Source: Chitinophagaceae bacterium
GTDB lineage: Bacteria; Bacteroidota; Bacteroidia; Chitinophagales; Chitinophagaceae
DNA length: 64,000 bases
Assembly: GCA_023957125.1 (NCBI GenBank)
Contig: JAMLHL010000014.1
Span: 1 to 64,000, forward strand
Direction: 5' to 3'
Shown: positions 1-7,279 of the stretch, piece by piece
Layout: each line of letters begins with the position of its first letter
Position numbering within the stretch: the stretch's first letter is position 1
Made by a program: the position numbers and the translations under genes
The notes under the pieces: model-generated
Database searches by the model: none
What the model was told of the DNA's origin: nothing
Seen by the model: the letters and a program-made list of their open reading frames with translations, nothing else

Positions 1-987
1 GGCGCTAAAAGCGCCGAAGACGTGGCCCGTGAAATTCAAAAGCTGAAACAGGAAAATGTGGATGGGATCATCATGGATCTGCGGAACAATGGCGGGGGGT
101 CGTTGTTTGATGTGATCCAGATGGTAGGATTATTTATTGACGAAGGCCCGGTGGTACAGGTGAAGGACAGGCAGGGTACCCCCACCGTGCTGCGGGATAA
201 AGATAAAGGGATTCTGTACGACGGACCGTTGATGGTGATGGTTAACGAGTTCAGCGCTTCCGCTTCAGAGATTTTTGCAGCCGCGATACAGGATTATAAA
301 AGAGGTATTATTATAGGAAGCACCTCTACCTACGGAAAAGGAACGGTTCAAAGAAATATTCCGCTGGATGGTGGCAGCCGGAATAAGCTGATGTCGTTTA
401 ATAATGATGCTTCCAATAACCTCGGGACGGTGAAGCTGACCCTGCAAAAATTTTACCGGATCAACGGAGGTTCCACCCAGCAGAGAGGAGTAACCCCCGA
501 TATCGTTCTACCCGATCAGTTTGAGTACCTTAAATACCGGGAGAAAGACAACCCGGATGCCCTGCAATGGGATGAAATAGCAAAGGCGAAATATACGCCC
601 TGGAGTAATGGAACAGACATTGCCCTGATAAAGGAATCCGAAGTAAAAAAAATAAGCAATGACCCTGTTTTTGAACAGATCAGGGAGAAGACGAAATTAT
701 TATCCTCACTGAATGATAAAGTATATACACTCAACCTCAAAAAATACCAGGAAGAGCAAAAACAAATACGGGATATTGTTAAAGACCTGGATAAACTGAC
801 GAAAGTACAGAAAGAAACCCCCATAGAATTGCTACCTACCGATGTATCCCGGTTTGCGGATGATACGGCTAAGCAGGACCGGCAAAACCAGTGGTTAAAA
901 AACCTGAAATCCGATATTTACCTGAATGAGACGGTGGGTATCATGAATAATATTATCAGTGAAAAAGCCATCGTAAGGTCTAAATAA
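1..987 (+). CDS. prc: Tail-specific (C-terminal processing) protease, 3' part
   Basis: Partial gene; the reading frame is open from the first base, so the start lies outside the window. The product is the C-terminal part of a periplasmic S41-family protease of the Prc/Tsp type, which degrades proteins from their C-terminus. Seen directly: the S41 core motif MDLRNNGGG, the nucleophile region NEFSASASEIFAAA with the catalytic serine, and the lysine of the dyad in STYGKGTVQ about 26 residues later. The remaining roughly 190 residues, lysine-rich and helical, match the C-terminal extension typical of Prc (DUF3340-like). The PDZ domain and signal peptide would be upstream of the window. It faces the higBA operon convergently. 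Confidence 0.93.
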   Translation, partial: GAKSAEDVAREIQKLKQENVDGIIMDLRNNGGGSLFDVIQMVGLFIDEGPVVQVKDRQGTPTVLRDKDKGILYDGPLMVMVNEFSASASEIFAAAIQDYKRGIIIGSTSTYGKGTVQRNIPLDGGSRNKLMSFNNDASNNLGTVKLTLQKFYRINGGSTQQRGVTPDIVLPDQFEYLKYREKDNPDALQWDEIAKAKYTPWSNGTDIALIKESEVKKISNDPVFEQIREKTKLLSSLNDKVYTLNLKKYQEEQKQIRDIVKDLDKLTKVQKETPIELLPTDVSRFADDTAKQDRQNQWLKNLKSDIYLNETVGIMNNIISEKAIVRSK

Positions 988-1118
988 AGTAACGAAGAGC
1001 GATAAGTTTATATTAAAAAGGTTAAACTTAGATAAAATAGCTATTTTTTGCTTTGTTTTTTGATTGCAAAAAAGAAATAATATCTGCGGCTTCTTTCGGG
1101 TATATTGACACACGATGA

Positions 1119-1448
1119 TCATCTTTGCGTGAGCATGGCTTGTGGCAAAGTGTCCTGAGGCTTATGAAAAGCCCTGATCCCGGAAAGTTTTATCCGTTGA
1201 GCTGCATTCCATAAATCATAGTTACGTTGTATGTTAAGCCACAACTCGGGTGTAGTGTTGAATGCTTTGGATAAACGTAGCGCCATTTCGGCACTTACTC
1301 CCTGGTGTCCATTGAGAAGCATGGACAGTGTTTTACGGGCTACACCCAGATTTGCTGCCGCAGTTGTCTGACTAAGATTCAGCGGTTCCAGATACAGCTC
1401 TTTCAATATGTGACCCGGATGGATCGGTTTCATTCCTTGTTTAATCAT
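1119..1448 (-). CDS. higA: HigA-family antitoxin (XRE helix-turn-helix)
   Basis: A 109-residue antitoxin of the HigA addiction-module family. It would neutralise the HigB toxin and bind the operon operator. The N-terminus has the family signature [14 protein letters not shown], followed by an XRE helix-turn-helix around residues 25-60 ([20 protein letters not shown]) and the conserved segment [19 protein letters not shown]. It is the second gene of the pair, starting 11 bases after the toxin stop, so the order is toxin then antitoxin, as usual for higBA. The start could also be the internal methionine at residue 6 (MKPIHPG). The assignment is firm. Confidence 0.92.
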   Translation of the reverse strand: MIKQGMKPIHPGHILKELYLEPLNLSQTTAAANLGVARKTLSMLLNGHQGVSAEMALRLSKAFNTTPELWLNIQRNYDLWNAAQRIKLSGIRAFHKPQDTLPQAMLTQR

Positions 1449-1459
1449 AACTTCTCTTT

Positions 1460-1738
1460 TTAATGACAGTCGAGGTAATCTACCAAGTAAGCATTCCCAT
1501 TCTCAAATTGGAATATGATCCTCCAGTTAGCCTTAACGGTAACAGCCCAATAATTCACCAAACTCCCCTTCAGAGGATGCAAAGCTGATCCGGGAAAGTT
1601 CATATCGTTTACCGTTTCAGCAGCATGTAGTAGCGCCAGTATTAGTTTTATTCTGCTTATCTGATCTGGTGGCAGCTTAGAGCCGTTGTCTTTAGTCCAA
1701 AGCTGCTTTAGCCCTTTATGCTGAATACTGACGACCAT
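1460..1738 (-). CDS. higB: HigB-family toxin (RelE/ParE fold mRNA interferase)
   Basis: A 92-residue protein of the HigB/RelE superfamily, expected to be a ribosome-dependent mRNA endonuclease. Family features seen are the N-terminal [14 protein letters not shown] segment, the central Asp/Leu-rich helical part, and the C-terminal strands [24 protein letters not shown], with the Arg in WRIIFQF and the YLVDYLDCH end typical of active HigB. It is first in the operon. Its ATG lies only 5 bases downstream of a strong -7 promoter element (see the promoter entry), so the mRNA should have almost no leader. Confidence 0.92.
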   Translation of the reverse strand: MVVSIQHKGLKQLWTKDNGSKLPPDQISRIKLILALLHAAETVNDMNFPGSALHPLKGSLVNYWAVTVKANWRIIFQFENGNAYLVDYLDCH

Positions 1739-1743
1739 TCCTG

Positions 1744-1774
1744 CAAATATAACATATTACGTAACAGGTTACAA
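1744..1774 (-). promoter_or_regulatory. higBA promoter with palindromic operator
   Basis: Read on the - strand, TTG (1774-1772) is followed after exactly 20 bases by TATATTTG (1751-1744). This fits the Bacteroidota consensus TTG-N19-21-TAnnTTTG. Between the two boxes lies a perfect inverted repeat, GTAAC-AG-GTTAC (1761-1772), where HigA or the HigBA complex would be expected to bind and repress. Only 5 bases separate the -7 box from the higB ATG, so the transcript is predicted to be leaderless or nearly so. The boxes and repeat are seen; HigA binding is inferred. Confidence 0.75.
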
Positions 1775-1880
1775 TACGATCTTTTAACCAACGGGGAAAA
1801 CCATATCTTTATCCGGTATGTTTAACCTGGAACAACTTGCCTCTTTTTCTGAAATATTATCGTGATACCAATCAATATAA

Positions 1881-2081
1881 TCTTTTAATATCCTTCTTGT
1901 TGCTAAAGAAAGAATACGGGAACAACAGTCTGTTAAAGGTTTTATCATTACCGATCATTATTAAAGAGATGTATTGGATATTGCTACCCAAAAATTATTG
2001 ATGCAATCCGGGAAATTGCTGTCTGTAAACGATGAGTATGGTCTTTCTGCCGCCGGTTATCTTCCCGTGAGGAGGCATTAA
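1881..2081 (+). pseudogene. Decayed C-terminal fragment of an ABC-transporter ATPase
   Basis: No intact gene is present, but the + frame starting at 1881 reads SFNILLVAKERIREQQ then SVKGFIITDHY, a TAA stop at 1962-1964, and then in the same frame RDVLDIATQKLLMQSGKLL and NDEYGLSAAGYLPVRRH up to a TAA at 2079-2081. The ITDH motif is the H-loop (switch) of ABC ATPases. The following D-hLDIA...hhh-x-GK-hhh... and final GYLP agree with the C-terminal end of a Bacteroidota ABC ATP-binding family. Everything 5' of the H-loop (Walker A, signature, Walker B) is missing and the fragment carries an internal stop. It is therefore a remnant left by deletion, perhaps by arrival of higBA next to it. Confidence 0.62.
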
Positions 2082-2108
2082 GAGCGGGGGAGAGCAATAG
2101 TCTGGTCT

Positions 2109-3344
2109 TTACCTGAATTGCACTGCTTTAGCAGGCTCTATCCTGCGGCTCACGAGTGAAGGGATCAACAATGTAAGCGTACAGACCAGTAAAGTGCCGG
2201 CTACCACCAGTCCAACCTCCCACCATACAACTTTTACCGGCACCACCTGCATGTAATAGGCGTCTTCGTCCCAGAAAGTGAGAAAGCCGGTTTGCTGTTG
2301 CAGGTAACAGATGCCCAGCCCTGCCGCCAGCCCCAGGAAGATGCCGGCAGCGGCGATGATAGCGCCCTGCAGGGTAAATATTTTTTGGACCGTCCAGTTG
2401 GTGGCGCCAACAGCTTTTAATATCCCGATCATCCGGGTGCGCTCCAGTACCATGATGATGAGGCAGGTGATGAGGTTAATGATGGCTATGATGATCATTA
2501 CCCCCAGAACCACATTGCGGTTTACGTCCTGTAAACGCAGCCAGTCAAAAATATTGGGGTAAATATCCCGGATCGTTTTACTGCCCCACTGGTCGGGCAG
2601 GGATTCAAATATTTCGTCATTCAACAGCTCCATCTGGTGATAATCATGGAGGAATATTTCATAGCCTCCTATCTCATCTGCTCCCCAATCGTTCAGCCTT
2701 TGCACCAGTTGCAGGTCGCCAATGGCGTACAGCCGGTCGTATTCTTCCATATTCGTTTTATACAGGCCCACGATGGTCAGTTTGTCAGGACGAGGCTTCT
2801 GGTCTTCTCCTTTGAAGAAATAGATCAGCACCCGGTCGTTCACCTTTAGTTGCAATTGGTTGGCGGTATATTCCGACAGTACAATTTCCCGGCTATAAGT
2901 GCTGTCGTTGAAGTGAACCCACCTTCCTGCCGTCAGGAACTGCTGCATGGCGTTGAAGTCGTATTCTTTTCCTACCCCTTTAAAAAGAGCGCCTTCGATG
3001 GATTCAGGGGTTTTGAGGATGGCATATTTGGTGGCAAAAGATTGCACCCGCGCTACGCCGTTGATATGAAGTAGGGCGTTGACAATGCTGTCGTTCTTAT
3101 GGATGGGGCTTTCCTCGGCAATAGCTGCTTTATAAGGTTCATAGTGTTGGACCCGGATATGCCCCCAGAAGCTGAATATCTTTTGACTTACCGCTTCCTG
3201 GAACCCGTTTACGAAAGCCAGGGTCATGATCATTACAGCTACGCTGATAGTGGTTGCGGCGATGGCAAGCCGGATAATAAAACGGGAAAAGGAACGCTGT
3301 CGGTTAAATGCAATTCGTCTTGCTATAAAGGAGGCTGTATTCAA
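2109..3344 (-). CDS. FtsX/LolE-like ABC transporter permease
   Basis: A 411-residue inner-membrane permease of the MacB/FtsX/LolCE family. LolCE-type members extract lipoproteins from the inner membrane for transfer to LolA. There is one membrane span near residues 22-46, then a large periplasmic MacB-like domain (about 50-270) and three C-terminal spans (about 275-300, 322-350, 375-400). The segment LERTRMIGILKAVGAT after the second span is the FtsX-family coupling region. The last residues, RRIEPAKAVQFR, are typical of Bacteroidota LolE-like proteins. No ATPase gene accompanies it here. The decayed ATPase remnant nearby is of a different type and direction, so it need not be a partner. It diverges from the T9SS plug gene with only 43 bases between the starts. 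Confidence 0.85.
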   Translation of the reverse strand: MNTASFIARRIAFNRQRSFSRFIIRLAIAATTISVAVMIMTLAFVNGFQEAVSQKIFSFWGHIRVQHYEPYKAAIAEESPIHKNDSIVNALLHINGVARVQSFATKYAILKTPESIEGALFKGVGKEYDFNAMQQFLTAGRWVHFNDSTYSREIVLSEYTANQLQLKVNDRVLIYFFKGEDQKPRPDKLTIVGLYKTNMEEYDRLYAIGDLQLVQRLNDWGADEIGGYEIFLHDYHQMELLNDEIFESLPDQWGSKTIRDIYPNIFDWLRLQDVNRNVVLGVMIIIAIINLITCLIIMVLERTRMIGILKAVGATNWTVQKIFTLQGAIIAAAGIFLGLAAGLGICYLQQQTGFLTFWDEDAYYMQVVPVKVVWWEVGLVVAGTLLVCTLTLLIPSLVSRRIEPAKAVQFR

Positions 3345-3387
3345 TCCCTGGGATTTTACTAAATTGTGAAGATAAAAGAATTAGCCG

Positions 3388-4680
3388 ATGTACCATCACC
3401 GCTTCAGGGCCAATGTTATTTTCCTGCTCTTTTTTTTTACCTCCGTACAGGCCCAGCGGGAGCCGGACAGGATCTTCATGCAGAACATCAAAACCGTTCA
3501 GTTGAATCCCTATGGCGACCAGACGGCCTACCCCATCATACGGCTGAACAGCAATGACCTGCTGCAACTGGACTTTGATGATATGGACGGCGATATCAAA
3601 AGCTATTATTATAATATTGAGCTCCGCAATGCAGACTGGTCGGCTGTGCAGATGGGCTATTTCGATTATGCGAAAGGATATACCAGTCAGCGGATATCTA
3701 ATTACCGCCGCTCCGCACAGGTGCTTACGCGGTACACCCATTATCAATTGGTCTTCCCGGGGAGAGATATCATGCCGGTAAAATCGGGAAATTACGTGAT
3801 AAAAGTATTCCTGGATGGCGATACGTCAAAACTGGCGTTTACCAAACGATTTCTGGTGACGGAGGCGGGGGTAGCCGTTTCCGCACAGATACAACAGCCC
3901 TTTGGCCAGCCATATTTCAGCACCCATCAAAAGATCCAGTTTACTATCAATTCGGGACGTTTAAATATCAGCTACCCGCAGCAGCAGATCAGGGTGGCGA
4001 TATTGCAAAACAATCGCTGGGATAACTGCATCCGGGATATAACCCCTACCATTGTGAGGAATAATGTACTGGAATACAATACGGAAAAAGACGCTAAAAT
4101 GCCGGCTATGCAGGAATGGCGCTGGCTCGACCTGACCAGTTTTCGCCTGCTCAGCGACCGGGTGAAACGGCAGGAAAATACCGATCACGCCTACGACTTG
4201 TATGTGGCGCCGGATCTGCCCCGCAACGCGCAACGTTATATTTATTATAAAGATTATAACGGCATTTATGCCGCTATGACGAATGAAAATGTAAATCCCT
4301 ACTGGAATGCGGACTATGCTACCGTTCATTTTACTTATAAGGCGCCCGGTGACCGGCCTTACGGAAAAGATCTGTACCTGATAGGGCAGATCACCAATTA
4401 CGGGTTGGATGAGGGCGCCCGGATGAAGTGGAACGCAACGAGTGGAGAATATGAAACCACCCTGTTACTGAAACAGGGTTATTATGATTATGCTTATGGC
4501 CTGGCAGAGCAAAAACCCGGCGGTATCCGGTTTGTAACCGATGACACGGAAGGCAATATCTGGGAAGCGGAAAACCAATATACCCTCCTGGTTTATTACC
4601 GTGAACTGGGAGGACGATACGACCGGTTAATGAATGTGACCGTTATTAATTCAATGACCAACCGCCCCGGACAGCCGTAA
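3388..4680 (+). CDS. Type IX secretion system plug protein (DUF5103)
   Basis: A 430-residue exported protein with a signal peptide ending around residue 22 (FFFTSVQA-QREP). The N-terminal domain contains the conserved segments NIKTVQLNPYGDQTAYPII, LDFDDMDGDIKSYYYNIELRNADW and MGYFDYAKGYTSQRISNYR, the signature of the DUF5103 family. This family was identified as the plug that closes the periplasmic side of the SprA translocon pore in the T9SS. The C-terminal half has a beta-sandwich character, with YLIGQITNYG and MKWNATSGEYETTLLLKQGYYDY. The other T9SS component in this window is PorW/SprE at 58 kb. The identification rests on recognised family motifs. Confidence 0.87.
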   Translation: MYHHRFRANVIFLLFFFTSVQAQREPDRIFMQNIKTVQLNPYGDQTAYPIIRLNSNDLLQLDFDDMDGDIKSYYYNIELRNADWSAVQMGYFDYAKGYTSQRISNYRRSAQVLTRYTHYQLVFPGRDIMPVKSGNYVIKVFLDGDTSKLAFTKRFLVTEAGVAVSAQIQQPFGQPYFSTHQKIQFTINSGRLNISYPQQQIRVAILQNNRWDNCIRDITPTIVRNNVLEYNTEKDAKMPAMQEWRWLDLTSFRLLSDRVKRQENTDHAYDLYVAPDLPRNAQRYIYYKDYNGIYAAMTNENVNPYWNADYATVHFTYKAPGDRPYGKDLYLIGQITNYGLDEGARMKWNATSGEYETTLLLKQGYYDYAYGLAEQKPGGIRFVTDDTEGNIWEAENQYTLLVYYRELGGRYDRLMNVTVINSMTNRPGQP

Positions 4681-4706
4681 GAAAAAATATTTTAAGCGTC
4701 CGGGAC

Positions 4707-4737
4707 TTGTCGCTTTGCCGGTTCTGACGTACCTTTG
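4707..4737 (+). promoter_or_regulatory. Promoter of the SRP RNA gene
   Basis: TTG at 4707-4709 and TACCTTTG at 4730-4737 are 20 bases apart and match the Bacteroidota primary-sigma consensus TTG-N19-21-TAnnTTTG exactly. The predicted transcript start is a few bases downstream, at the beginning of the SRP RNA helix (about 4742). Confidence 0.75.
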
Positions 4738-4741
4738 CCCG

Positions 4742-4835
4742 GGCAAGTCTTATACGACCAGCTCCTGCTGAATCCCCCAGGACCGGAAGGTAGCAAGGGT
4801 AGGCGGTTGTAGCGGTGCGATGTAAGTAACTTGCC
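4742..4835 (+). ncRNA. ffs: Signal recognition particle RNA, small bacterial type
   Basis: The central part (about 4776-4802) contains CCCCCAGGACCGGAAGGTAGC followed by AAGGGTAGG. This is the highly conserved domain IV tip of SRP RNA, with its GGAA tetraloop region and asymmetric loop (compare CAGGYCCGGAAGGRAGCAGC). The ends pair perfectly, GGCAAGT (4742-4748) with ACTTGCC (4829-4835), giving a closed hairpin of about 94 nt, the normal size of the 4.5S type. A promoter precedes it and a run of six T follows. The RNA would bind Ffh and direct membrane proteins to the Sec translocon. Confidence 0.93.
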
Positions 4836-4841
4836 TTTTTT
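4829..4841 (+). terminator. T-run ending the SRP RNA
   Basis: The closing stem of the SRP RNA (3' arm 4829-4835) is followed at once by six T residues (4836-4841), so the RNA's own terminal helix acts as an intrinsic terminator. Confidence 0.7.
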
Positions 4842-4880
4842 ATTTTTGTATATTTGTACTCAAACATAAAATATTTTCAG

Positions 4881-5540
4881 ATGAAATTTTTTTTAGACAC
4901 GGCCAATCTCGACCAGATCAAAGAAGCGCATGATTTAGGTGTGCTGGATGGTGTAACCACCAACCCTTCGTTAATGGCCAAAGAGGGGGTAATCGGGCAC
5001 GAAGCTATTAAGAATCATTACAAAGCTATTTGTGAGATTGTAGAAGACGGTGACGTAAGCGCGGAAGTTTTCTCCACGGATTTTGAAAGCATTGTTGCGG
5101 AAGGAAAGGAACTGGCGGCCATTCACCCAAACATCGTAGTGAAGGTGCCCATCATCAAAGAAGGTGTAAAAGCCATGAAATGGTTTACCGATAACGGCAT
5201 TCAAACAAATTGCACCCTCGTGTTTTCAGCCGGGCAGGCGATACTGGCGGCAAAGGCGGGCGCCAAATACGTATCACCTTTTATTGGACGGATTGACGAC
5301 AGTGGGTGGGATGGCATGGAATTGATCGGGCAAATAGCCCATATTTATGCCCAGCAGGGATTTAAAACCCAGATCCTCGCAGCCTCCATCCGTAGTTCCC
5401 TCCATATTGTAAGAGCCGCCGAATTGGGCGCTAACGTGTGTACCTGCCCGTTAGATCCTTTGTTGGGCTTGCTTAAGCATCCGTTGACGGATACGGGATT
5501 GGCTAAATTTTTGGCCGACGCAAAAAAAATGCAACACTAA
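4881..5540 (+). CDS. fsa: Fructose-6-phosphate aldolase / small transaldolase
   Basis: A 219-residue single-domain TIM-barrel protein of the short transaldolase subfamily (FSA/TalC, usually about 215-220 aa). It has [16 protein letters not shown] at the N-terminus, [13 protein letters not shown], the Schiff-base lysine in [13 protein letters not shown] (about residue 86), [12 protein letters not shown] and [11 protein letters not shown]. Members catalyse either reversible aldol cleavage of fructose 6-phosphate or transfer of dihydroxyacetone units in the pentose phosphate pathway; sequence alone does not separate these safely. The ATG at 4881 is chosen because it starts the conserved MKFFLDTAN motif. 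An upstream in-frame ATG at 4854 would add nine unconserved residues. A possible -7 box TATATTTG lies at 4849-4856. Confidence 0.93.
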   Translation: MKFFLDTANLDQIKEAHDLGVLDGVTTNPSLMAKEGVIGHEAIKNHYKAICEIVEDGDVSAEVFSTDFESIVAEGKELAAIHPNIVVKVPIIKEGVKAMKWFTDNGIQTNCTLVFSAGQAILAAKAGAKYVSPFIGRIDDSGWDGMELIGQIAHIYAQQGFKTQILAASIRSSLHIVRAAELGANVCTCPLDPLLGLLKHPLTDTGLAKFLADAKKMQH

Positions 5541-5565
5541 CGGAAGAAGATATAAAAAAGATTTT

Positions 5566-5608
5566 AACAGGTTGTATGGGCCACCCGGGCTCGTACAGCC
5601 TGTTTGTT
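5566..5608 (+). terminator. Intrinsic terminator after the fsa gene
   Basis: AACAGGTTGTA (5566-5576) pairs with TACAGCCTGTT (5594-5604) with one G-U pair, around a GC-rich loop, and is followed by TTTGTTTG. It lies 26 bases after the stop codon of the aldolase gene. Confidence 0.65.
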
Positions 5609-5700
5609 TGAGATGCCATGCCTACAGGTTTTAAACATCCTGGAAATACGGCTTCCCTACCTGATTCATTGCGTTCTTTTTTACCATTTTACACTTATTA

Positions 5701-5724
5701 CCGGTCGGTGTCCGCACCGACCGG
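5701..5724. repeat. Perfect 10-bp inverted repeat with 4-base loop
   Basis: CCGGTCGGTG (5701-5710), loop TCCG, CACCGACCGG (5715-5724). The hairpin is very stable but no T-run follows on either strand, so it is not a standard terminator. It lies in the roughly 360-base gap between the aldolase and the efflux operon, 180 bases before the first gene of that operon. It could be a regulator-binding site, an mRNA 5' structure or a REP-like element. The rest of this gap shows no coding sequence. Confidence 0.6.
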
Positions 5725-5904
5725 AATGCCACAGATGGAGCGAAAATTCGGGATACCCCCAATTCTTTTTTACTTAATTATAAAATAATATGCATATTGC
5801 AAAATACTTTGACCCTCATGTTTTTGAAACATTGAATTACACCTGAATAATTATATTTCAACCGAGATCAAATTTATTTTGGCCCATTGTTTAATGTTTT
5901 TGTA

Positions 5905-7278
5905 GTGAAATTAACAATTCCCGCGATTGTATGCGCTCTTTTATTGGTATCCGGTATCCGCGCCCAACAGCCGGTGACCCTGCATTCTGCCCTGGAACAA
6001 TTGAAACGAAATGCGCCCATGCTGGCTGCCGATTCGGCGGCAATAGTAGTTTCTCAACAAAAACTGGCGGCCACCCGCTATAGTTGGTGGCCCAACCTGC
6101 GGGCCAATATGCAGGTAGCGCTGGGTACAAACAATAATCTTCCCGGAGGTTTTTTCAGCAATGGATTAGTGCCTTCCAATTCCCGGGTGAGAGAACAGGG
6201 CCGGTCCAATACGGTTTTTACCGACCTGGGAGTGGCCAGCTTCGATTGGGAGATTTACAACTTCGGAGCTTATGAAGGACGTAACCGGGTGGCTGAATCC
6301 GATTTGGAGGTGCAGCAATTGAACTATAACCAGGCGAAATACCAGTTGCAGCAAACCTGTATCAACGTGTATCTTTCGATGATCCTGCTGAAAGAAATGA
6401 TGGGGCTTCAGGATCAGAACATCGAGAGAAACGCGGAAATAAAGAAGATCATCAGCGCCCTGGCCGTTAGTGGTATCAAGGCCGGTGTGGATACCAGCAT
6501 CGCGGAAGCCGAATTGTCGAAATCACGATTGCTGAAATTAGAGATGGTGAAGGAATACCGGCAACTACAGTTTCAATTAGGATACCTCACCGGTTTGCCG
6601 GGTAATTTGCTGGAAATAGACAGCCTGCTGGAGGAAAGGGTGATTGCGCGTTATACCGACCTGCTGACCATGCAGGACGGGCAGGAAACCCATCCGCTGC
6701 TGCTGTATTATAAAGCGCTTAGGCAAAACAGTTATGAACGGGAAAACCTGATTAAAAAAGAATACCTGCCGAAGGTATTGCTGCAGGCTTCGGTATGGGG
6801 GCGCGGATCCAGCGTGAGCGCTAAAGACGAATTTGGCCCGCTCTATACAGGGGTGGGCATAGAGCGGATGAATTACCTGATGGGAGTGGGGATCACCTAC
6901 AATTTATTCGATAATAAGAGAAAGCAGTTGCAAACCAATGTGCAGAAGGCAATTACCCAACATGCCGAAAAAAAGCTGGAAGAACAAAAAGCGTGGCTGA
7001 CCAACAGCCTGCATCAAAACCAGGTGGACCTGACCACGGCCTACGACCGGATACAGGAAATACCCCGGCAATTGGAAGCAGCCGCAGCCGCTTACCGGCA
7101 AAAAATGGCTTTGTATAAAAACGGATTAACCAATATCATAGAACTCAACCTCGCATTAAGTATTTTATATCGTGCGGAAACCGATTATGCACAGGCTAAA
7201 TTCAGTTTCAGCCGTGCGATATTTGAAAAGGCGATGCTTGAAAATCAATTAACTGAATTTTTACAAACCCTGAACTGA
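5905..7278 (+). CDS. TolC-family outer-membrane efflux protein
   Basis: An outer-membrane factor of about 457 residues that would form the exit channel of the RND pump encoded next. A signal peptide (KLTIPAIVCALLLVSGIRA, cleaved before QQPVTL) is followed by two long alpha-helical OEP repeats. Motifs include LAATRYSWWPNLRANMQVAL in the first half and the second-half equivalent IKKEYLPKVLLQASVWGRG, each leading into a beta-hairpin and a coiled helix. The GTG at 5905 is preferred because it gives a normal 21-residue signal peptide. The TTG at 5887 in the same frame would add six residues. It ends one base before the RND gene, so the genes form an operon. Confidence 0.85.
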   Translation: MKLTIPAIVCALLLVSGIRAQQPVTLHSALEQLKRNAPMLAADSAAIVVSQQKLAATRYSWWPNLRANMQVALGTNNNLPGGFFSNGLVPSNSRVREQGRSNTVFTDLGVASFDWEIYNFGAYEGRNRVAESDLEVQQLNYNQAKYQLQQTCINVYLSMILLKEMMGLQDQNIERNAEIKKIISALAVSGIKAGVDTSIAEAELSKSRLLKLEMVKEYRQLQFQLGYLTGLPGNLLEIDSLLEERVIARYTDLLTMQDGQETHPLLLYYKALRQNSYERENLIKKEYLPKVLLQASVWGRGSSVSAKDEFGPLYTGVGIERMNYLMGVGITYNLFDNKRKQLQTNVQKAITQHAEKKLEEQKAWLTNSLHQNQVDLTTAYDRIQEIPRQLEAAAAAYRQKMALYKNGLTNIIELNLALSILYRAETDYAQAKFSFSRAIFEKAMLENQLTEFLQTLN

Positions 7279-7279
7279 T

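Noticed and set aside
1784..1948. 54-codon open frame on the - strand with an ATG start
   Set aside because: It lies largely antisense to the ABC-ATPase remnant, has no recognised motif and no promoter box of its own.
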